Positions 18,500-29,010 of a stretch of DNA of 64,000 nucleotides are shown here, piece by piece (the first letter of the stretch is position 1; each line of letters starts with the position of its first letter). Made by a program: the position numbers and the translations under genes. The stretch covers positions 2,056,001-2,120,000 of the forward strand of contig NZ_CP049905.1 of NCBI RefSeq assembly GCF_011305535.1. The letters are read 5' to 3'. The notes below the pieces were generated by a model that saw only the letters and a program-made list of their open reading frames with translations, ran no database searches and had not been told where the DNA came from. The stretch is from Diaphorobacter sp. HDW4B (GTDB taxonomy: Bacteria; Pseudomonadota; Gammaproteobacteria; Burkholderiales; Burkholderiaceae_C).

Positions 18500-18528
18500 A
18501 CAAAAACGACCCACATTGTGGGTCGTTT
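18500..18528 (-). terminator. Terminator of the str–S10 operon
   Basis: AAACGACCCAC pairs with GTGGGTCGTTT; minus-strand reading gives a following T-rich tract. It lies just after rpsQ and before the peroxiredoxin start, ending the ribosomal transcription unit. Confidence 0.85.
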
Positions 18529-18562
18529 CTTCAGGCCTTGCAGCCGGTGGAGCCTTTAAGGC

Positions 18563-18832
18563 TTACACCAGAACAGCCTTTTGCACCAAGCGGGTAGCAA
18601 CCCAGTTCTTGGTCTTGGACAGCGGGCGGCTTTCCGTGATTTCGATGGTGTCACCCATCTTGTATTCACCCTTTTCGTCGTGCGCGTGGTACTTGCTCGA
18701 CTTGATCATGATCTTGTCATAGATCGGGTGCTTCACGCGGCGCTCCACGAGCACCGTCACGGTCTTCTCACGCTTGTCGCTCACCACCTTGCCAATCAAG
18801 GTGCGCTTGAGGGATTTTTTAGCTTCCGTCAT
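18563..18832 (-). CDS. rpsQ: 30S ribosomal protein S17
   Basis: S17 binds 16S rRNA early in small-subunit assembly. The 89-residue protein shows the family patterns [16 protein letters not shown] and [16 protein letters not shown]. It is the last gene of the S10 operon here; a terminator follows, so rplN and the spc genes must lie elsewhere or in another unit. The gap to rpmC is 13 bases. Confidence 0.97.
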   Translation of the reverse strand: MTEAKKSLKRTLIGKVVSDKREKTVTVLVERRVKHPIYDKIMIKSSKYHAHDEKGEYKMGDTIEITESRPLSKTKNWVATRLVQKAVLV

Positions 18833-18845
18833 GTCGGCTCCTTAA

Positions 18846-19043
18846 TTACTTGGCGGCTTGCTTTTCAGCAAGAATGGTCTTCGCACGGGCGATGTCGCGG
18901 CGTGTGATGCGCAGCAGGTTGGTGTTACCCAGCTGTTGCGTAGCCTTTTGCATGCGCAGGCCGAAATGGGCCTTTTGCAGCGACTTCACTTCGGCTTCGA
19001 GGCCGGCCACGTCTTTTTGGCGGAGTTCAGCAGATTTAGTCAT
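18846..19043 (-). CDS. rpmC: 50S ribosomal protein L29
   Basis: L29 lies near the peptide exit tunnel and helps form the docking site for trigger factor and SRP. The ATG at 19043 with an AGGAG ribosome site gives 65 residues, the usual length; the seven-residue extension to 19064 is not needed. The C-terminal [15 protein letters not shown] stretch is the family signature. It follows rplP by 17 bases. Confidence 0.95.
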   Translation of the reverse strand: MTKSAELRQKDVAGLEAEVKSLQKAHFGLRMQKATQQLGNTNLLRITRRDIARAKTILAEKQAAK

Positions 19044-19060
19044 TTCTTGGATCTCCTGAA

Positions 19061-19477
19061 TCAAGCGCCAATGTGACGAGCGACGAATGTCGTGCGCAGC
19101 GGCAGCTTGGCTGCAGCCAGGCGGAACGCTTCGCGGGCCAGTTCTTCCGGCACGCCAACGATCTCGTAGAGCACCTTGCCGGGCTGAATTTCAGCGACGT
19201 AGTACTCTGGATTACCCTTACCGTTACCCATACGGACTTCAGCAGGCTTGGTCGAGATTGGCTTGTCGGGGAACACACGGATCCAGATACGGCCACCGCG
19301 CTTGACGTGACGAGAAATCGCACGACGAGCAGCTTCGATCTGGCGGGCCGTCAGACGGCCACGGTCCGTGGACTTCAAACCGAAATCACCGAAGGCAACA
19401 GTGTTGCCGCGTGTGGCGATACCGGTGTTGCGGCCTTTGTGTTCCTTGCGGAACTTACGGCGTGCAGGTTGCAGCAT
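19061..19477 (-). CDS. rplP: 50S ribosomal protein L16
   Basis: L16 helps organise the tRNA A-site region of the large subunit. The 138-residue sequence starts [16 protein letters not shown] and contains [13 protein letters not shown] and the [13 protein letters not shown] loop, all typical. The arginine in the last motif region is a site for hydroxylation in some bacteria. It is separated from rpsC by two bases, so the two genes are tightly coupled. Confidence 0.98.
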   Translation of the reverse strand: MLQPARRKFRKEHKGRNTGIATRGNTVAFGDFGLKSTDRGRLTARQIEAARRAISRHVKRGGRIWIRVFPDKPISTKPAEVRMGNGKGNPEYYVAEIQPGKVLYEIVGVPEELAREAFRLAAAKLPLRTTFVARHIGA

Positions 19478-19479
19478 CT

Positions 19480-20370
19480 TTATTCTCCTTTGCCGTCCGC
19501 TGCTGTAGCGGGCGCGTCAGTCTTGCGAACGCGCTTAACGGCGGTTGCGTCGGTGCCACCGGCACCAGCGGGCTTGTCGCTGCCATCAGCAGGAGCGGAG
19601 TTGGAGCCACCTGGACGGCGGTTACCACCACGGCCTGCACCTGGGCGACCATCGCCACGGCCATCACGGCCATCGCGACGTGGGCCGCGAGGACGGCGTT
19701 CTTCTTCAGGACGCGGTGTCTCGACGGCTGGCAGGTCGTTGCGACCCAGTGTGTCACCCTTGTAGACCCAGACCTTCACGCCGATCACACCGTAGGTGGT
19801 CTTGGCTTCGGAGGTGCCGTAGTCGATGTCGGCGCGCAGGGTGTGCAGTGGCACACGGCCTTCGCGGTACCACTCGGTACGTGCGATTTCGATACCGTTC
19901 AGACGGCCAGACGACATGATCTTGATGCCTTGAGCACCCAGACGCATGGCGTTTTGCATGGCGCGCTTCATGGCACGACGGAACATGATGCGCTTTTCGA
20001 GCTGCTGGGTGATCGAGTCAGCGATCAGCTTGGCATCGATTTCAGGCTTGCGCACTTCTTCGATGTTCACTGCAACTGGCACGCCCAGACGAGTAGCGAG
20101 TTCCTTCTTGAGGTTCTCGATGTCTTCGCCCTTCTTGCCGATCACAACGCCCGGACGAGCCGAGTAAATCGTGATGCGTGCGTTCTTGGCTGGACGCTCG
20201 ATCAGAATGCGCGAAACGGCAGCATTCTTCAGCTTGGCCTTCAGGTACTCACGCACCTTGATGTCTTCGGCCAGCATGCCCGCGAAGTCGCGGTTGCTTG
20301 CGTACCAACGGCTTGCCCAGTTGCGGCTAACTGCAAGGCGGAAGCCGGTTGGGTTGATTTTCTGTCCCAT
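19480..20370 (-). CDS. rpsC: 30S ribosomal protein S3 with extended C-terminus
   Basis: S3 lines the mRNA entry channel and acts with S4 and S5 as helicase. The body ([12 protein letters not shown], the KH domain with [12 protein letters not shown], and [15 protein letters not shown]) is normal. At 296 residues it is about 60 longer than the 233-residue E. coli S3: the tail from about residue 233 is rich in Arg, Gly, Pro and Asp, with [14 protein letters not shown]-like repeats, and probably disordered. Similar tails occur in related betaproteobacteria. Gap to rplV: 16 bases. Confidence 0.97.
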   Translation of the reverse strand: MGQKINPTGFRLAVSRNWASRWYASNRDFAGMLAEDIKVREYLKAKLKNAAVSRILIERPAKNARITIYSARPGVVIGKKGEDIENLKKELATRLGVPVAVNIEEVRKPEIDAKLIADSITQQLEKRIMFRRAMKRAMQNAMRLGAQGIKIMSSGRLNGIEIARTEWYREGRVPLHTLRADIDYGTSEAKTTYGVIGVKVWVYKGDTLGRNDLPAVETPRPEEERRPRGPRRDGRDGRGDGRPGAGRGGNRRPGGSNSAPADGSDKPAGAGGTDATAVKRVRKTDAPATAADGKGE

Positions 20371-20386
20371 TTTCTTCCCTTAGGCC

Positions 20387-20719
20387 TTAGTTACCCACAG
20401 TCACGTACACATGGCACGTGGGCTTGCTGATGCGGTTACCGCGGCCCTTGGCGCGAGCGGTGAAACGCTTGAGTGTGGTGCCTTGCTCAACGTAGATGGT
20501 CTTGACGCGGAGTTCGTCAATGTCAGCACCGTCGTTGTGTTCAGCGTTGGCGATTGCCGACTCGAGCACCTTCTTGATGATCACAGCAGCTTTTTTCTGT
20601 GTGAACTGGAGGGTGTTCAGAGCTTGGTCAACCTTCTTGCCACGGATGAGATCCGCTACCAGGCGACCCTTGTCAACCGACAGACGGACGCCCCGGAGGA
20701 CTGCACGTGTTTCAGACAT
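20387..20719 (-). CDS. rplV: 50S ribosomal protein L22
   Basis: L22 sends a beta-hairpin into the exit tunnel, where macrolides and stalling peptides act. The 110-residue protein has the core [18 protein letters not shown] and the hairpin region [20 protein letters not shown] before the C-terminal HVYVTVGN. No insertion or deletion like those of macrolide-resistant mutants was noticed. It follows rpsS by nine bases in the S10 operon. Confidence 0.97.
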   Translation of the reverse strand: MSETRAVLRGVRLSVDKGRLVADLIRGKKVDQALNTLQFTQKKAAVIIKKVLESAIANAEHNDGADIDELRVKTIYVEQGTTLKRFTARAKGRGNRISKPTCHVYVTVGN

Positions 20720-20728
20720 GGTCGTTCC

Positions 20729-21007
20729 TTATTTCTTCTGGACTTTTTTGTCCGCAGGGTGACCCTTGAAGGTGCGCGTCAGGGCGAATTCGCCCAGCTT
20801 GTGGCCCACCATCTGGTCGGTGACATAGACCGGCACGTGTTGCTTGCCGTTGTGCACAGCAATGGTCAAACCGATGAAATCGGGCAGAACCATGGAACGA
20901 CGCGACCAGGTCTTGACTGGCTTCTTATCCTTGGTAGCGATGGCCTTTTCGACCTTTGCCAGCAAGTGATGGTCAACAAATGGACCCTTCTTGAGAGAAC
21001 GTGTCAT
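20729..21007 (-). CDS. rpsS: 30S ribosomal protein S19
   Basis: S19 sits on the head of the small subunit with S13 and contacts the A-site tRNA. The 92 residues start [15 protein letters not shown] and include [20 protein letters not shown] and the [17 protein letters not shown] stretch, all standard. Gap to rplB: 10 bases. Confidence 0.98.
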   Translation of the reverse strand: MTRSLKKGPFVDHHLLAKVEKAIATKDKKPVKTWSRRSMVLPDFIGLTIAVHNGKQHVPVYVTDQMVGHKLGEFALTRTFKGHPADKKVQKK

Positions 21008-21017
21008 TTGCTACCCC

Positions 21018-21842
21018 TTACTTCTTACGACGCGACACGATCATTGTCTGTGTGCGCTTGTTGTTACGGGTACGGTAGCCCTTCGTCAGGTTACCCCATG
21101 GGTCAACTGCATGACGGCCTTCGCCTGTGCGACCTTCACCACCACCGTGCGGGTGATCGATTGGGTTCATGGCAGTACCGCGAACCGTAGGACGGATACC
21201 CATCCAACGCTTCACACCGGCCTTACCCAGTTGACGCAGGCTATGTTCTTCGTTGGCGACTTCACCGATCGTTGCGCGGCACTCGATATGAATCTTGCGC
21301 ACTTCGCCCGAACGCATACGCACTTGAGCGTATGTGCCTTCACGAGCCAGCAGAGTTGCCGAAGCACCTGCGGAACGTGCGATCTGAGCGCCAGCACCTG
21401 GCTTCAGTTCGATGCAGTGGATGGTCGAACCAACCGGAATGTTGCGGATTGGCAGTGTGTTGCCAACGCGGATCGGAGCTTCAGCGCCCGACAGCAGCGT
21501 TGCACCAACTTCCACGTTACGTGGAGCGATGATGTAGCGACGTTCGCCGTCTGCGTAGCACAGCAGAGCAATGTGCGCAGTGCGGTTCGGGTCGTATTCA
21601 ACGCGCTCAACCTTGGCGGGGATACCGTCCTTGTTGCGCTTGAAGTCCACCACGCGGTAGTGGTGCTTGTGACCACCGCCCTTGTGGCGTGTCGTGATGT
21701 GACCGTTGTTGTTACGGCCAGCCTTCTGGAATTGTGGTTCCAGCAGAGCTGCGAACGGAGCACCCTTGTGCAGGTGATCACGTGTGACCTTCACCGTGCC
21801 ACGTTGGCCCGGTGTCGTTGGTTTCAGCTTGATAACGGCCAT
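21018..21842 (-). CDS. rplB: 50S ribosomal protein L2
   Basis: L2 is needed for subunit joining and peptidyl transfer. The 274-residue protein starts [15 protein letters not shown] and contains the conserved [18 protein letters not shown] and, near the C-terminus, the essential histidine region [16 protein letters not shown]. Three bases separate it from rplW, so translation is probably coupled. Confidence 0.98.
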   Translation of the reverse strand: MAVIKLKPTTPGQRGTVKVTRDHLHKGAPFAALLEPQFQKAGRNNNGHITTRHKGGGHKHHYRVVDFKRNKDGIPAKVERVEYDPNRTAHIALLCYADGERRYIIAPRNVEVGATLLSGAEAPIRVGNTLPIRNIPVGSTIHCIELKPGAGAQIARSAGASATLLAREGTYAQVRMRSGEVRKIHIECRATIGEVANEEHSLRQLGKAGVKRWMGIRPTVRGTAMNPIDHPHGGGEGRTGEGRHAVDPWGNLTKGYRTRNNKRTQTMIVSRRKK

Positions 21843-21845
21843 GGT

Positions 21846-22181
21846 TTACGCAGCCTCCCCGGACAGGTTCAGCTCTTGACCTTCCTTCAGCAGCACATAA
21901 GCCTTGCGAACGTTGTCGCGACGGCCGATGGTCTTGCCAAAGCGCTTGGTCTTGCCCTTCGTGTTCACCACAGAAACGCCCTTGACCTCAACCTTGAACA
22001 TCAGTTCAACGGCAGCCTTGATTTCAGGCTTGGTCGCGTTCTGCAGCACCTTGAATGTCACAGCGTTGGACTTTTCAGCAACCATGGTGGCCTTTTCGGA
22101 CACGATGGGAGCGACCAACACTTGCATCAGACGACCTTCTTCGAAGGTACGTTGTGCGGTAGTCGGATTAGTGCGGCTCAT
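21846..22181 (-). CDS. rplW: 50S ribosomal protein L23
   Basis: L23 borders the exit of the nascent-peptide tunnel and docks trigger factor. The 111-residue frame starts [17 protein letters not shown]; the usual L23 fold begins at [11 protein letters not shown], so an internal ATG (MQVLVAPIV) at about residue 19 could be the true start. The loop [21 protein letters not shown] is typical. The upstream ATG overlaps the rplD stop (ATGA), which favours the longer form. Confidence 0.95.
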   Translation of the reverse strand: MSRTNPTTAQRTFEEGRLMQVLVAPIVSEKATMVAEKSNAVTFKVLQNATKPEIKAAVELMFKVEVKGVSVVNTKGKTKRFGKTIGRRDNVRKAYVLLKEGQELNLSGEAA

Positions 22182-22798
22182 GCGAACATCTCCTTGAGCT
22201 TGTCGAGGGCACCCTTGGTGACGAGCACCTTCTTGTAGTGCACCAGCGACACTGGATCTGCATAACGCGGCTCAACGACGAACACGTTCTTGAGGTTGCG
22301 CGAAGCCAGGTACAGGTTTTCGTCAACTTCGTCCGCGATCACCATCACCGATTCCAGGTTCATGGCCTTGAACTTGTCGGCCAGCACCTTGGTCTTGGGA
22401 GTGTCGAGCTTGAGGGATTCGACCACTGCCAGACGACCGTCGCGGGCCAGCTGGGACAGGATCGAAGCCATACCGGCGCGGTACATCTTCTTGTTGATCT
22501 TCTGCGTGAAGTTTTCTTCAGGCAGATTCGGGAAAACGCGACCGCCCCCACGCCACAGTGGCGAGGAAGTCATACCGGCACGTGCGTTGCCAGTACCCTT
22601 TTGCTTGAAAGGCTTCTTGGTCGAGTGCTTGACCTGCTCGCGGTCCTTCTGGGCGCGAGTGCCTTGACGGCCGTTGGCGCGGAAGGCAACAACGATCTGG
22701 TGAACCAGGTCTTCGTTGTATTGACGGTCAAAAATGGTTTCCGGCACATCGATCTTCGATGCGGCCTGACCTTGTTCATTCAGGAGCTCGAGTTGCAT
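22178..22798 (-). CDS. rplD: 50S ribosomal protein L4
   Basis: L4 reaches into the exit tunnel and, in E. coli, also represses the S10 operon by binding its leader. The 206-residue protein starts [11 protein letters not shown] and has the long basic loop [20 protein letters not shown] followed by [19 protein letters not shown]. The gene overlaps rplC by one base and rplW by four. Whether L4 autoregulation exists here is not evident, because rpsJ is fused to the str operon and no E. coli-like leader was seen. Confidence 0.97.
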   Translation of the reverse strand: MQLELLNEQGQAASKIDVPETIFDRQYNEDLVHQIVVAFRANGRQGTRAQKDREQVKHSTKKPFKQKGTGNARAGMTSSPLWRGGGRVFPNLPEENFTQKINKKMYRAGMASILSQLARDGRLAVVESLKLDTPKTKVLADKFKAMNLESVMVIADEVDENLYLASRNLKNVFVVEPRYADPVSLVHYKKVLVTKGALDKLKEMFA

Positions 22799-23472
22799 TA
22801 CTTCGCTCCTTCAGCTGCGACAGCCTTGATTGCTGGACGCACTGTCACGAAGCCACCCTTGGAGCCTGGAACAGCGCCCTTGATCAAGAGCAGTTGACGT
22901 GCTTCGTCGATACGAATCACGTCGAGGTTTTGGGTAGTGACGGTTTCGTCGCCAAGGTGACCAGTCATGCGCTTGCCAGGAAACACGCGACCTGGGTCTT
23001 GCGCCATACCGATCGAGCCAGGAACGTTGTGCGAACGGCTGTTACCGTGCGACGCGCGTTGCGAGCTCATGTTGTGACGCTTGATCGTGCCAGCGTAGCC
23101 CTTACCGATCGAAGTGCCTTGCACGTCAACCTTTTGGCCCACTGCGAACAGTTCTGCCACAGGCAGAACGGCACCTGCGGCGTACTTGCCAGCAGTTTCA
23201 GCGGTCACGCGGAATTCACGGGTCACTTCACCGGCTTCCACACCCGCCTTGGCGAGGTGACCGGCTTGAGGCTTGGTCACGCGAGATGCCTTGCGCGAAC
23301 CGAATGTCACTTGCAGCGACACATAGCCATCGTTCTCTTGGGTTTTCACCTGGGTCACGCGGTTGTTCGAAACATCCACCACTGTGACAGGAATTGCATC
23401 CCCGTCATCAGTGAACAGACGCATCATGCCCACCTTGCGGCCCAGCAACCCGAGGGAGTTGCTCAGACTCAT
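22798..23472 (-). CDS. rplC: 50S ribosomal protein L3
   Basis: L3 is an assembly initiator of the large subunit near the peptidyl transferase centre. The ATG at 23472 gives 224 residues ([18 protein letters not shown]); the frame is open to 23613 but that part is leader. The central loop [31 protein letters not shown] is split here by the methylated-Gln region in other bacteria. A gap of 252 bases separates it from rpsJ, far larger than other gaps in the operon, and holds a promoter. Confidence 0.96.
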   Translation of the reverse strand: MSLSNSLGLLGRKVGMMRLFTDDGDAIPVTVVDVSNNRVTQVKTQENDGYVSLQVTFGSRKASRVTKPQAGHLAKAGVEAGEVTREFRVTAETAGKYAAGAVLPVAELFAVGQKVDVQGTSIGKGYAGTIKRHNMSSQRASHGNSRSHNVPGSIGMAQDPGRVFPGKRMTGHLGDETVTTQNLDVIRIDEARQLLLIKGAVPGSKGGFVTVRPAIKAVAAEGAK

Positions 23473-23724
23473 TGGTTTTCTCCAGTACTTCCGCCGATCC
23501 GACTTCAATTGGCCAGAACGTTTGCACTCAAGTGCCAAGCACAATGTGCACGAAAGAAGGTTAATAAAACTCCGCGGCTCCCCAAAAAGGGCTGCGCCTG
23601 AAATTTCAAGCACAAAAACGCGAAGCTCAAAAGTATAACGCGGACTGCTTTTTCAAGCAAGCCCGCGTTATTCTGGTACGACGCTCTACCTTCGTCGTAC
23701 CGTTTGCGCAACAACCTTAGTCGC
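23473..23724 (-). other. Spacer between rpsJ and rplC with hairpins
   Basis: This 252-base gap holds two hairpins: GGTACGACG/CGTCGTACC (23674–23700 area) and AATAACGCGG/CCGCGTTAT (23634–23671 area). The second overlaps the predicted rplC promoter. There is no open frame of note. It may serve as a control point that separates str/rpsJ transcription from the rest of the S10 genes. Confidence 0.6.
23632..23660 (-). promoter_or_regulatory. Predicted sigma-70 promoter of rplC
   Basis: On the minus strand TTGCTT (23655–23660) and TATACT (23632–23637) are separated by 17 bases. The -35 is part of TTGCTTGAAA, which also occurs in the rpsL promoter. Confidence 0.7.
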
Positions 23725-24036
23725 TTATTGCAGCTTGATTTCCACGTCGACGCCGGCTGGCAGGTCGAGCTTCATCAGAGCGTCAACCGTCTTGTCGGTT
23801 GGGTCGACGATGTCCATCAGACGCTGGTGCGTACGGATTTCCAGCTGGTCACGGCTCGTCTTGTTGACGTGTGGCGAACGCAGGATGTCGAAACGCTTCA
23901 TGCGTGTCGGCAGGGGCACTGGACCCTTGACGATCGCGCCGGTGCGCTTGGCAGTGTCAACGATTTCGGCAGCAGACTGATCGATCAGCTTGTAGTCGAA
24001 GGCCTTCAGGCGAATGCGGATTTTTTGCTTGGACAT
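23725..24036 (-). CDS. rpsJ: 30S ribosomal protein S10 (NusE)
   Basis: S10 is part of the small-subunit head and, as NusE, of transcription antitermination complexes with NusB. The 103-residue protein starts [19 protein letters not shown] and includes [15 protein letters not shown] and [18 protein letters not shown], all canonical. Only 25 bases separate it from tuf, so it is read with the str operon, while a long spacer with its own promoter separates it from rplC. Confidence 0.98.
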   Translation of the reverse strand: MSKQKIRIRLKAFDYKLIDQSAAEIVDTAKRTGAIVKGPVPLPTRMKRFDILRSPHVNKTSRDQLEIRTHQRLMDIVDPTDKTVDALMKLDLPAGVDVEIKLQ

Positions 24037-24061
24037 TTTGTAATTCCTGTTGTTTCAAGAA

Positions 24062-25252
<1,191 letters not shown>

Positions 25253-25431
25253 TTCTTTCTCCAAAAGAGCAGTGTGCGTGTTCAGGTTTAACGTCTGCAC
25301 CCGATTGCTTGATCCCCCCGCACGCAGCAACAGGAGGGCACCGGATCGCAGATTGCAAAAAACTTTGCGAATTCTTGGGCTGAACAGATGCCCCAGGATC
25401 ACCCGGGACATCCGTTCAATGCACCGCCAGA

Positions 25432-27540
25432 TTACTTGGCGCGTGCAGCAACGATGGCTTCAGCCACGTTGCGAGGAGCTTCAGCGTAGTGCTTGAATTC
25501 CATCGTGTAGGTAGCGCGGCCTTGCGTTTGCGAACGCAGCGACGTTGCGTAGCCGAACATTTCGGACAGTGGCACTTCTGCCTTGATGGCCTTGCCGCCA
25601 CCAACCATGTCTTCCATGCCCTGCACCATGCCGCGACGCGACGACAAGTCGCCCATCACGGTACCGGCGTAGTCTTCAGGCGTTTCCACTTCCACGGCCA
25701 TCATTGGCTCGAGGATGACGGGGCTGGCCTTGCGAGCAGCTTCCTTGAAACCGAAGATAGCGGCCATCTTGAACGCCATTTCGTTCGAGTCCACATCGTG
25801 GTACGAACCGAATGTCAGAGTGACCTTCACGTCCACGACGGGGTAGCCAGCCAGCACGCCTTGCGTCAGCGCTTCGATCACGCCCTTTTCCACCGCAGGG
25901 ATGTATTCGCGTGGAACCACACCGCCCTTGATGGCGTCGACGAACTCGAAGCCCTTGCCGGCTTCTTGTGGCTCGACCGTGAACACCACGTGGCCGTACT
26001 GACCCTTACCGCCGGACTGACGAACGAACTTGCCGTCAACGTCTTCCACCTTCTTGCGGATCGTTTCGCGGTAAGCCACTTGTGGCTTGCCCACGTTGGC
26101 TTCCACGTTGAATTCGCGCTTCATGCGGTCAACGATGATTTCCAGATGCAGCTCGCCCATACCGGCGATGATGGTCTGACCGGATTCTTCGTCGGTACGC
26201 ACGCGGAACGATGGATCTTCTGCAGCCAGACGCGACAGAGCGATACCCATCTTTTCCTGGTCGGCCTTGGACTTGGGTTCCACAGCCTGTGCAATCACGG
26301 GCTCCGGGAACACCATGCGTTCCAGCACGATAGGCTGATCAACGTCGCACAGCGTTTCGCCGGTCGTCACGTCCTTCAGACCCACGCAGGCAGCGATGTC
26401 ACCAGCACGAATTTCTTCGACTTCGATACGCTCGTTGGCCATCATCTGCACGATACGGCCGATACGTTCCTTCTTGCCCTTCACCGCGTTGTACACGGTG
26501 TCGCCCTTGGTCAGAACGCCCGAATAGACGCGCACGAAGGTCAACTGGCCCACGAACGGGTCGGTCATCAGCTTGAATGCCAGCGCCGAGAACTTTTCGC
26601 TGTCGTCCGCCTTGCGGGACAGCTTCTTTTCCTCGTCGTCAGGATCCGTACCGGTCACATCGTCAATATCCACTGGCGATGGCAGGTAGTCGATCACGGC
26701 GTCCAGCATGCGCTGCACACCCTTGTTCTTGAACGCGGTACCGCACAGCATCGGCTGAATTTCGGTAGCGATGGTGCGAGTGCGCAGGCCACCCTTGATT
26801 TCTTCTTCGGTGAGGTCGCCCTCTTCCAAATACTTGTTCATCAGGTCTTCGCTGGCTTCAGCAGCCGCTTCGACCATGTTTTCGCGCCACTTCTTGGCAT
26901 CTTCCACGAGGTTCGCAGGGATGTCTTCGTACTCGAACTTCATGCCTTGCGAGGCTTCGTCCCAGATGATGGCCTTCATCTTGAGCAGATCGACCACGCC
27001 CTTGAAGTTTTCTTCAGCGCCGATCGGGATCACGACTGGAACAGGGTTGGCCTTCAGGCGCAGCTTCATCTGGTCATAGACCTTGAAGAAGTTGGCACCG
27101 GTACGGTCCATCTTGTTCACAAAGGCCAGACGTGGCACCTTGTACTTGTTGGCCTGACGCCACACGGTTTCGGACTGTGGCTGCACGCCGCCCACAGCGC
27201 AGTACACCATGCAAGCGCCGTCGAGCACGCGCATGGAACGTTCCACTTCGATCGTGAAGTCAACGTGGCCGGGGGTGTCGATGATGTTGAAGCGGTGCTC
27301 GGGGTACGACAGGTCCATGCCCTTCCAGAAGCAGGTCACTGCAGCGGAAGTGATGGTGATACCACGCTCTTGCTCTTGCTCCATCCAGTCGGTGGTGGCA
27401 GCGCCGTCATGCACTTCACCCAGCTTGTGAGTCACGCCGGTGTAGAACAGGATACGTTCGGTAGTCGTTGTCTTGCCTGCGTCGATGTGCGCAGAGATAC
27501 CGATATTGCGGTAGCGCTCGATGGGGGTTTTGCGAGCCAT
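25432..27540 (-). CDS. fusA: Elongation factor G
   Basis: EF-G drives translocation and, with RRF, ribosome recycling. The ATG at 27540 gives 702 residues ([18 protein letters not shown]). GTPase motifs [19 protein letters not shown] and NKMDR are present, as are the domain IV tip and the C-terminal [17 protein letters not shown]. It is the normal housekeeping copy in the str operon; the paralogue at 4698–6755 is shorter and elsewhere. The gap to rpsG (169 bases) contains a strong hairpin. Confidence 0.98.
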   Translation of the reverse strand: MARKTPIERYRNIGISAHIDAGKTTTTERILFYTGVTHKLGEVHDGAATTDWMEQEQERGITITSAAVTCFWKGMDLSYPEHRFNIIDTPGHVDFTIEVERSMRVLDGACMVYCAVGGVQPQSETVWRQANKYKVPRLAFVNKMDRTGANFFKVYDQMKLRLKANPVPVVIPIGAEENFKGVVDLLKMKAIIWDEASQGMKFEYEDIPANLVEDAKKWRENMVEAAAEASEDLMNKYLEEGDLTEEEIKGGLRTRTIATEIQPMLCGTAFKNKGVQRMLDAVIDYLPSPVDIDDVTGTDPDDEEKKLSRKADDSEKFSALAFKLMTDPFVGQLTFVRVYSGVLTKGDTVYNAVKGKKERIGRIVQMMANERIEVEEIRAGDIAACVGLKDVTTGETLCDVDQPIVLERMVFPEPVIAQAVEPKSKADQEKMGIALSRLAAEDPSFRVRTDEESGQTIIAGMGELHLEIIVDRMKREFNVEANVGKPQVAYRETIRKKVEDVDGKFVRQSGGKGQYGHVVFTVEPQEAGKGFEFVDAIKGGVVPREYIPAVEKGVIEALTQGVLAGYPVVDVKVTLTFGSYHDVDSNEMAFKMAAIFGFKEAARKASPVILEPMMAVEVETPEDYAGTVMGDLSSRRGMVQGMEDMVGGGKAIKAEVPLSEMFGYATSLRSQTQGRATYTMEFKHYAEAPRNVAEAIVAARAK

Positions 27541-27629
27541 GATGAATCCTTGGGTTAGATCGCTGTTTTTCTGAACAGCCCTCGCATATGCGAGCGGCCA
27601 TTCGGTCTTCAAGGGGCCTCAATCAACAC

Positions 27630-27665
27630 AAGGCCGCAGTGTGTAACGAACACACAGGCGGCCTT
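27630..27665 (-). promoter_or_regulatory. Strong hairpin between rpsG and fusA
   Basis: AAGGCCGC and GTGTGT pair with ACACAC and GCGGCCTT with one or two unpaired bases, over a small loop. No T run follows on the minus strand, so it is more likely an attenuator, processing site or mRNA stabiliser than a full terminator. Confidence 0.6.
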
Positions 27666-27709
27666 TATCGTGTCTGGAGATGAACCCCTGATGACTTCCG
27701 ATCAGTAAA

Positions 27710-28183
27710 TTAGAAGCGGAAGTGGCTGAACGCCTTGTTGGCTTCGGCCATACGGTGCACTTCGTCACGACGCTTCATCGCGCCGCCACGGCCTTCCGTA
27801 GCTTCAACCAGTTCGTTGGCCAGACGTTGGGCCATCGACTTCTCACCGCGCTTGCGAGCGGCTTCCTTGATCCAGCGCATGGACAAAGCCAGACGACGGA
27901 CAGGACGCACTTCCACAGGCACTTGGTAGTTGGCACCACCAACGCGACGGGACTTCACTTCGACCATCGGCTTCACATTGTTGATGGCCGTGACGAACAC
28001 TTCCAGAGGATCCTTCTCAGGAGCCTTCTTGGAGATCAGCTCGAGAGCACCGTAAATGATGCGCTCGGCAACCGCCTTCTTGCCGCCTTCCATGATCACG
28101 TTCATGAATTTGGACAGCTCTACATTGCCGAACTTTGGATCCGGCAGAATTTCACGTTTGGGGACTTCGCGACGACGTGGCAT
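27710..28183 (-). CDS. rpsG: 30S ribosomal protein S7
   Basis: S7 nucleates assembly of the small-subunit head. The 157-residue protein starts [19 protein letters not shown] and contains [20 protein letters not shown] and the C-terminal [21 protein letters not shown], typical for the longer S7 form. In E. coli S7 represses this operon through the rpsL–rpsG spacer; here that spacer is 169 bases and its folding was not analysed. Confidence 0.98.
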   Translation of the reverse strand: MPRRREVPKREILPDPKFGNVELSKFMNVIMEGGKKAVAERIIYGALELISKKAPEKDPLEVFVTAINNVKPMVEVKSRRVGGANYQVPVEVRPVRRLALSMRWIKEAARKRGEKSMAQRLANELVEATEGRGGAMKRRDEVHRMAEANKAFSHFRF

Positions 28184-28352
28184 TTTTTCACCTCTATCTT
28201 TGCTTCAGTTGGCATCTTTTCAGACACCGCGAGAGCCAAAACTGGACTCCCACTTACTCGACCCACACAAAACACTTGCGCTTCGGGTCACTACGCTCTA
28301 TCTCGCGCCACGCGGGATACAGCACCTACTTGTTCGATCAAAAAACCAGGGC

Positions 28353-28730
28353 TTACTTGGCCTTAGGCTTCTTGGCACCGTACTTGGAACGGGATTGCTT
28401 ACGGTCCTTGACGCCTTGCAGGTCAAGGGAGCCGCGCACGATGTGGTAACGCACACCTGGCAAATCCTTCACACGGCCGCCGCGCACCAGCACGACGCTG
28501 TGCTCTTGCAGGTTGTGGCCTTCACCGCCAATGTACGAGATGACCTCGAAACCATTGGTCAGGCGAACCTTGGCAACCTTACGCAGAGCGGAGTTAGGCT
28601 TCTTAGGCGTCGTGGTGTACACGCGAGTGCACACGCCACGGCGCTGTGGGCAGTTTTCCATAGCAGGGCTCTTGGATTTAACAACTTCGACCGTGCGGCC
28701 CTGACGCACGAGTTGGTTAATGGTTGGCAT
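28353..28730 (-). CDS. rpsL: 30S ribosomal protein S12
   Basis: S12 sits at the decoding centre and affects accuracy. The 125-residue sequence starts [12 protein letters not shown]. Lysines at positions 43 (TPKKPNSAL) and 88 (RVKDLPG) are wild type, so no streptomycin-resistance change is seen at the classic sites. The Asp at 89 (E. coli D88/D89 region) is the site methylthiolated in many bacteria. It is the first gene of the str operon and is preceded by a predicted promoter. Confidence 0.98.
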   Translation of the reverse strand: MPTINQLVRQGRTVEVVKSKSPAMENCPQRRGVCTRVYTTTPKKPNSALRKVAKVRLTNGFEVISYIGGEGHNLQEHSVVLVRGGRVKDLPGVRYHIVRGSLDLQGVKDRKQSRSKYGAKKPKAK

Positions 28731-28842
28731 TAATAAATGTCCCTAAACGTGAATTTGCTTCGTGAGAGCAAAAGGTTTACTCGCTCCGATTTCCGGTCAG
28801 AGCGAAAACGTGAATCCCTTCGGAATTTCCGAAAAGCCTTCT

Positions 28843-28871
28843 AATGTATCAGCTTGGCCGATTTCAAGCAA
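28843..28871 (-). promoter_or_regulatory. Predicted sigma-70 promoter of the str operon
   Basis: On the minus strand TTGCTT (28866–28871) and TACATT (28843–28848) are 17 bases apart, about 115 bases before rpsL. The -35 region TTGCTTGAAA is shared with the rplC promoter. Confidence 0.65.
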
Positions 28872-28926
28872 TCGCTGTTGCAATTGCCCATCGAATCCCC
28901 GAGCACAGATCACATCCCCCAATGCA

Positions 28927-28956
28927 GAATGCCCGCCAGATCACTGACGGGCATTC
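28927..28956 (-). terminator. Terminator of the dacA-like gene
   Basis: GAATGCCCG pairs with CGGGCATTC over a 12-base loop, about 55 bases after the stop at 29011. It separates the gene from the str promoter. Confidence 0.75.
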
Positions 28957-29010
28957 GCGTTTCAGGCTTGATCTGGCTGGATAGTCAGCTATCCTTTAAA
29001 AAGCGCTCGA

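Noticed and set aside
23638-23660. TTGAAA with a 13-base spacer to TATACT as rplC promoter
   Set aside because: The spacer is too short. TTGCTT at 17 bases fits better.
25489-27558. Plus-strand open frame (689 codons) opposite fusA
   Set aside because: It is antisense to a highly conserved gene and has no family pattern.
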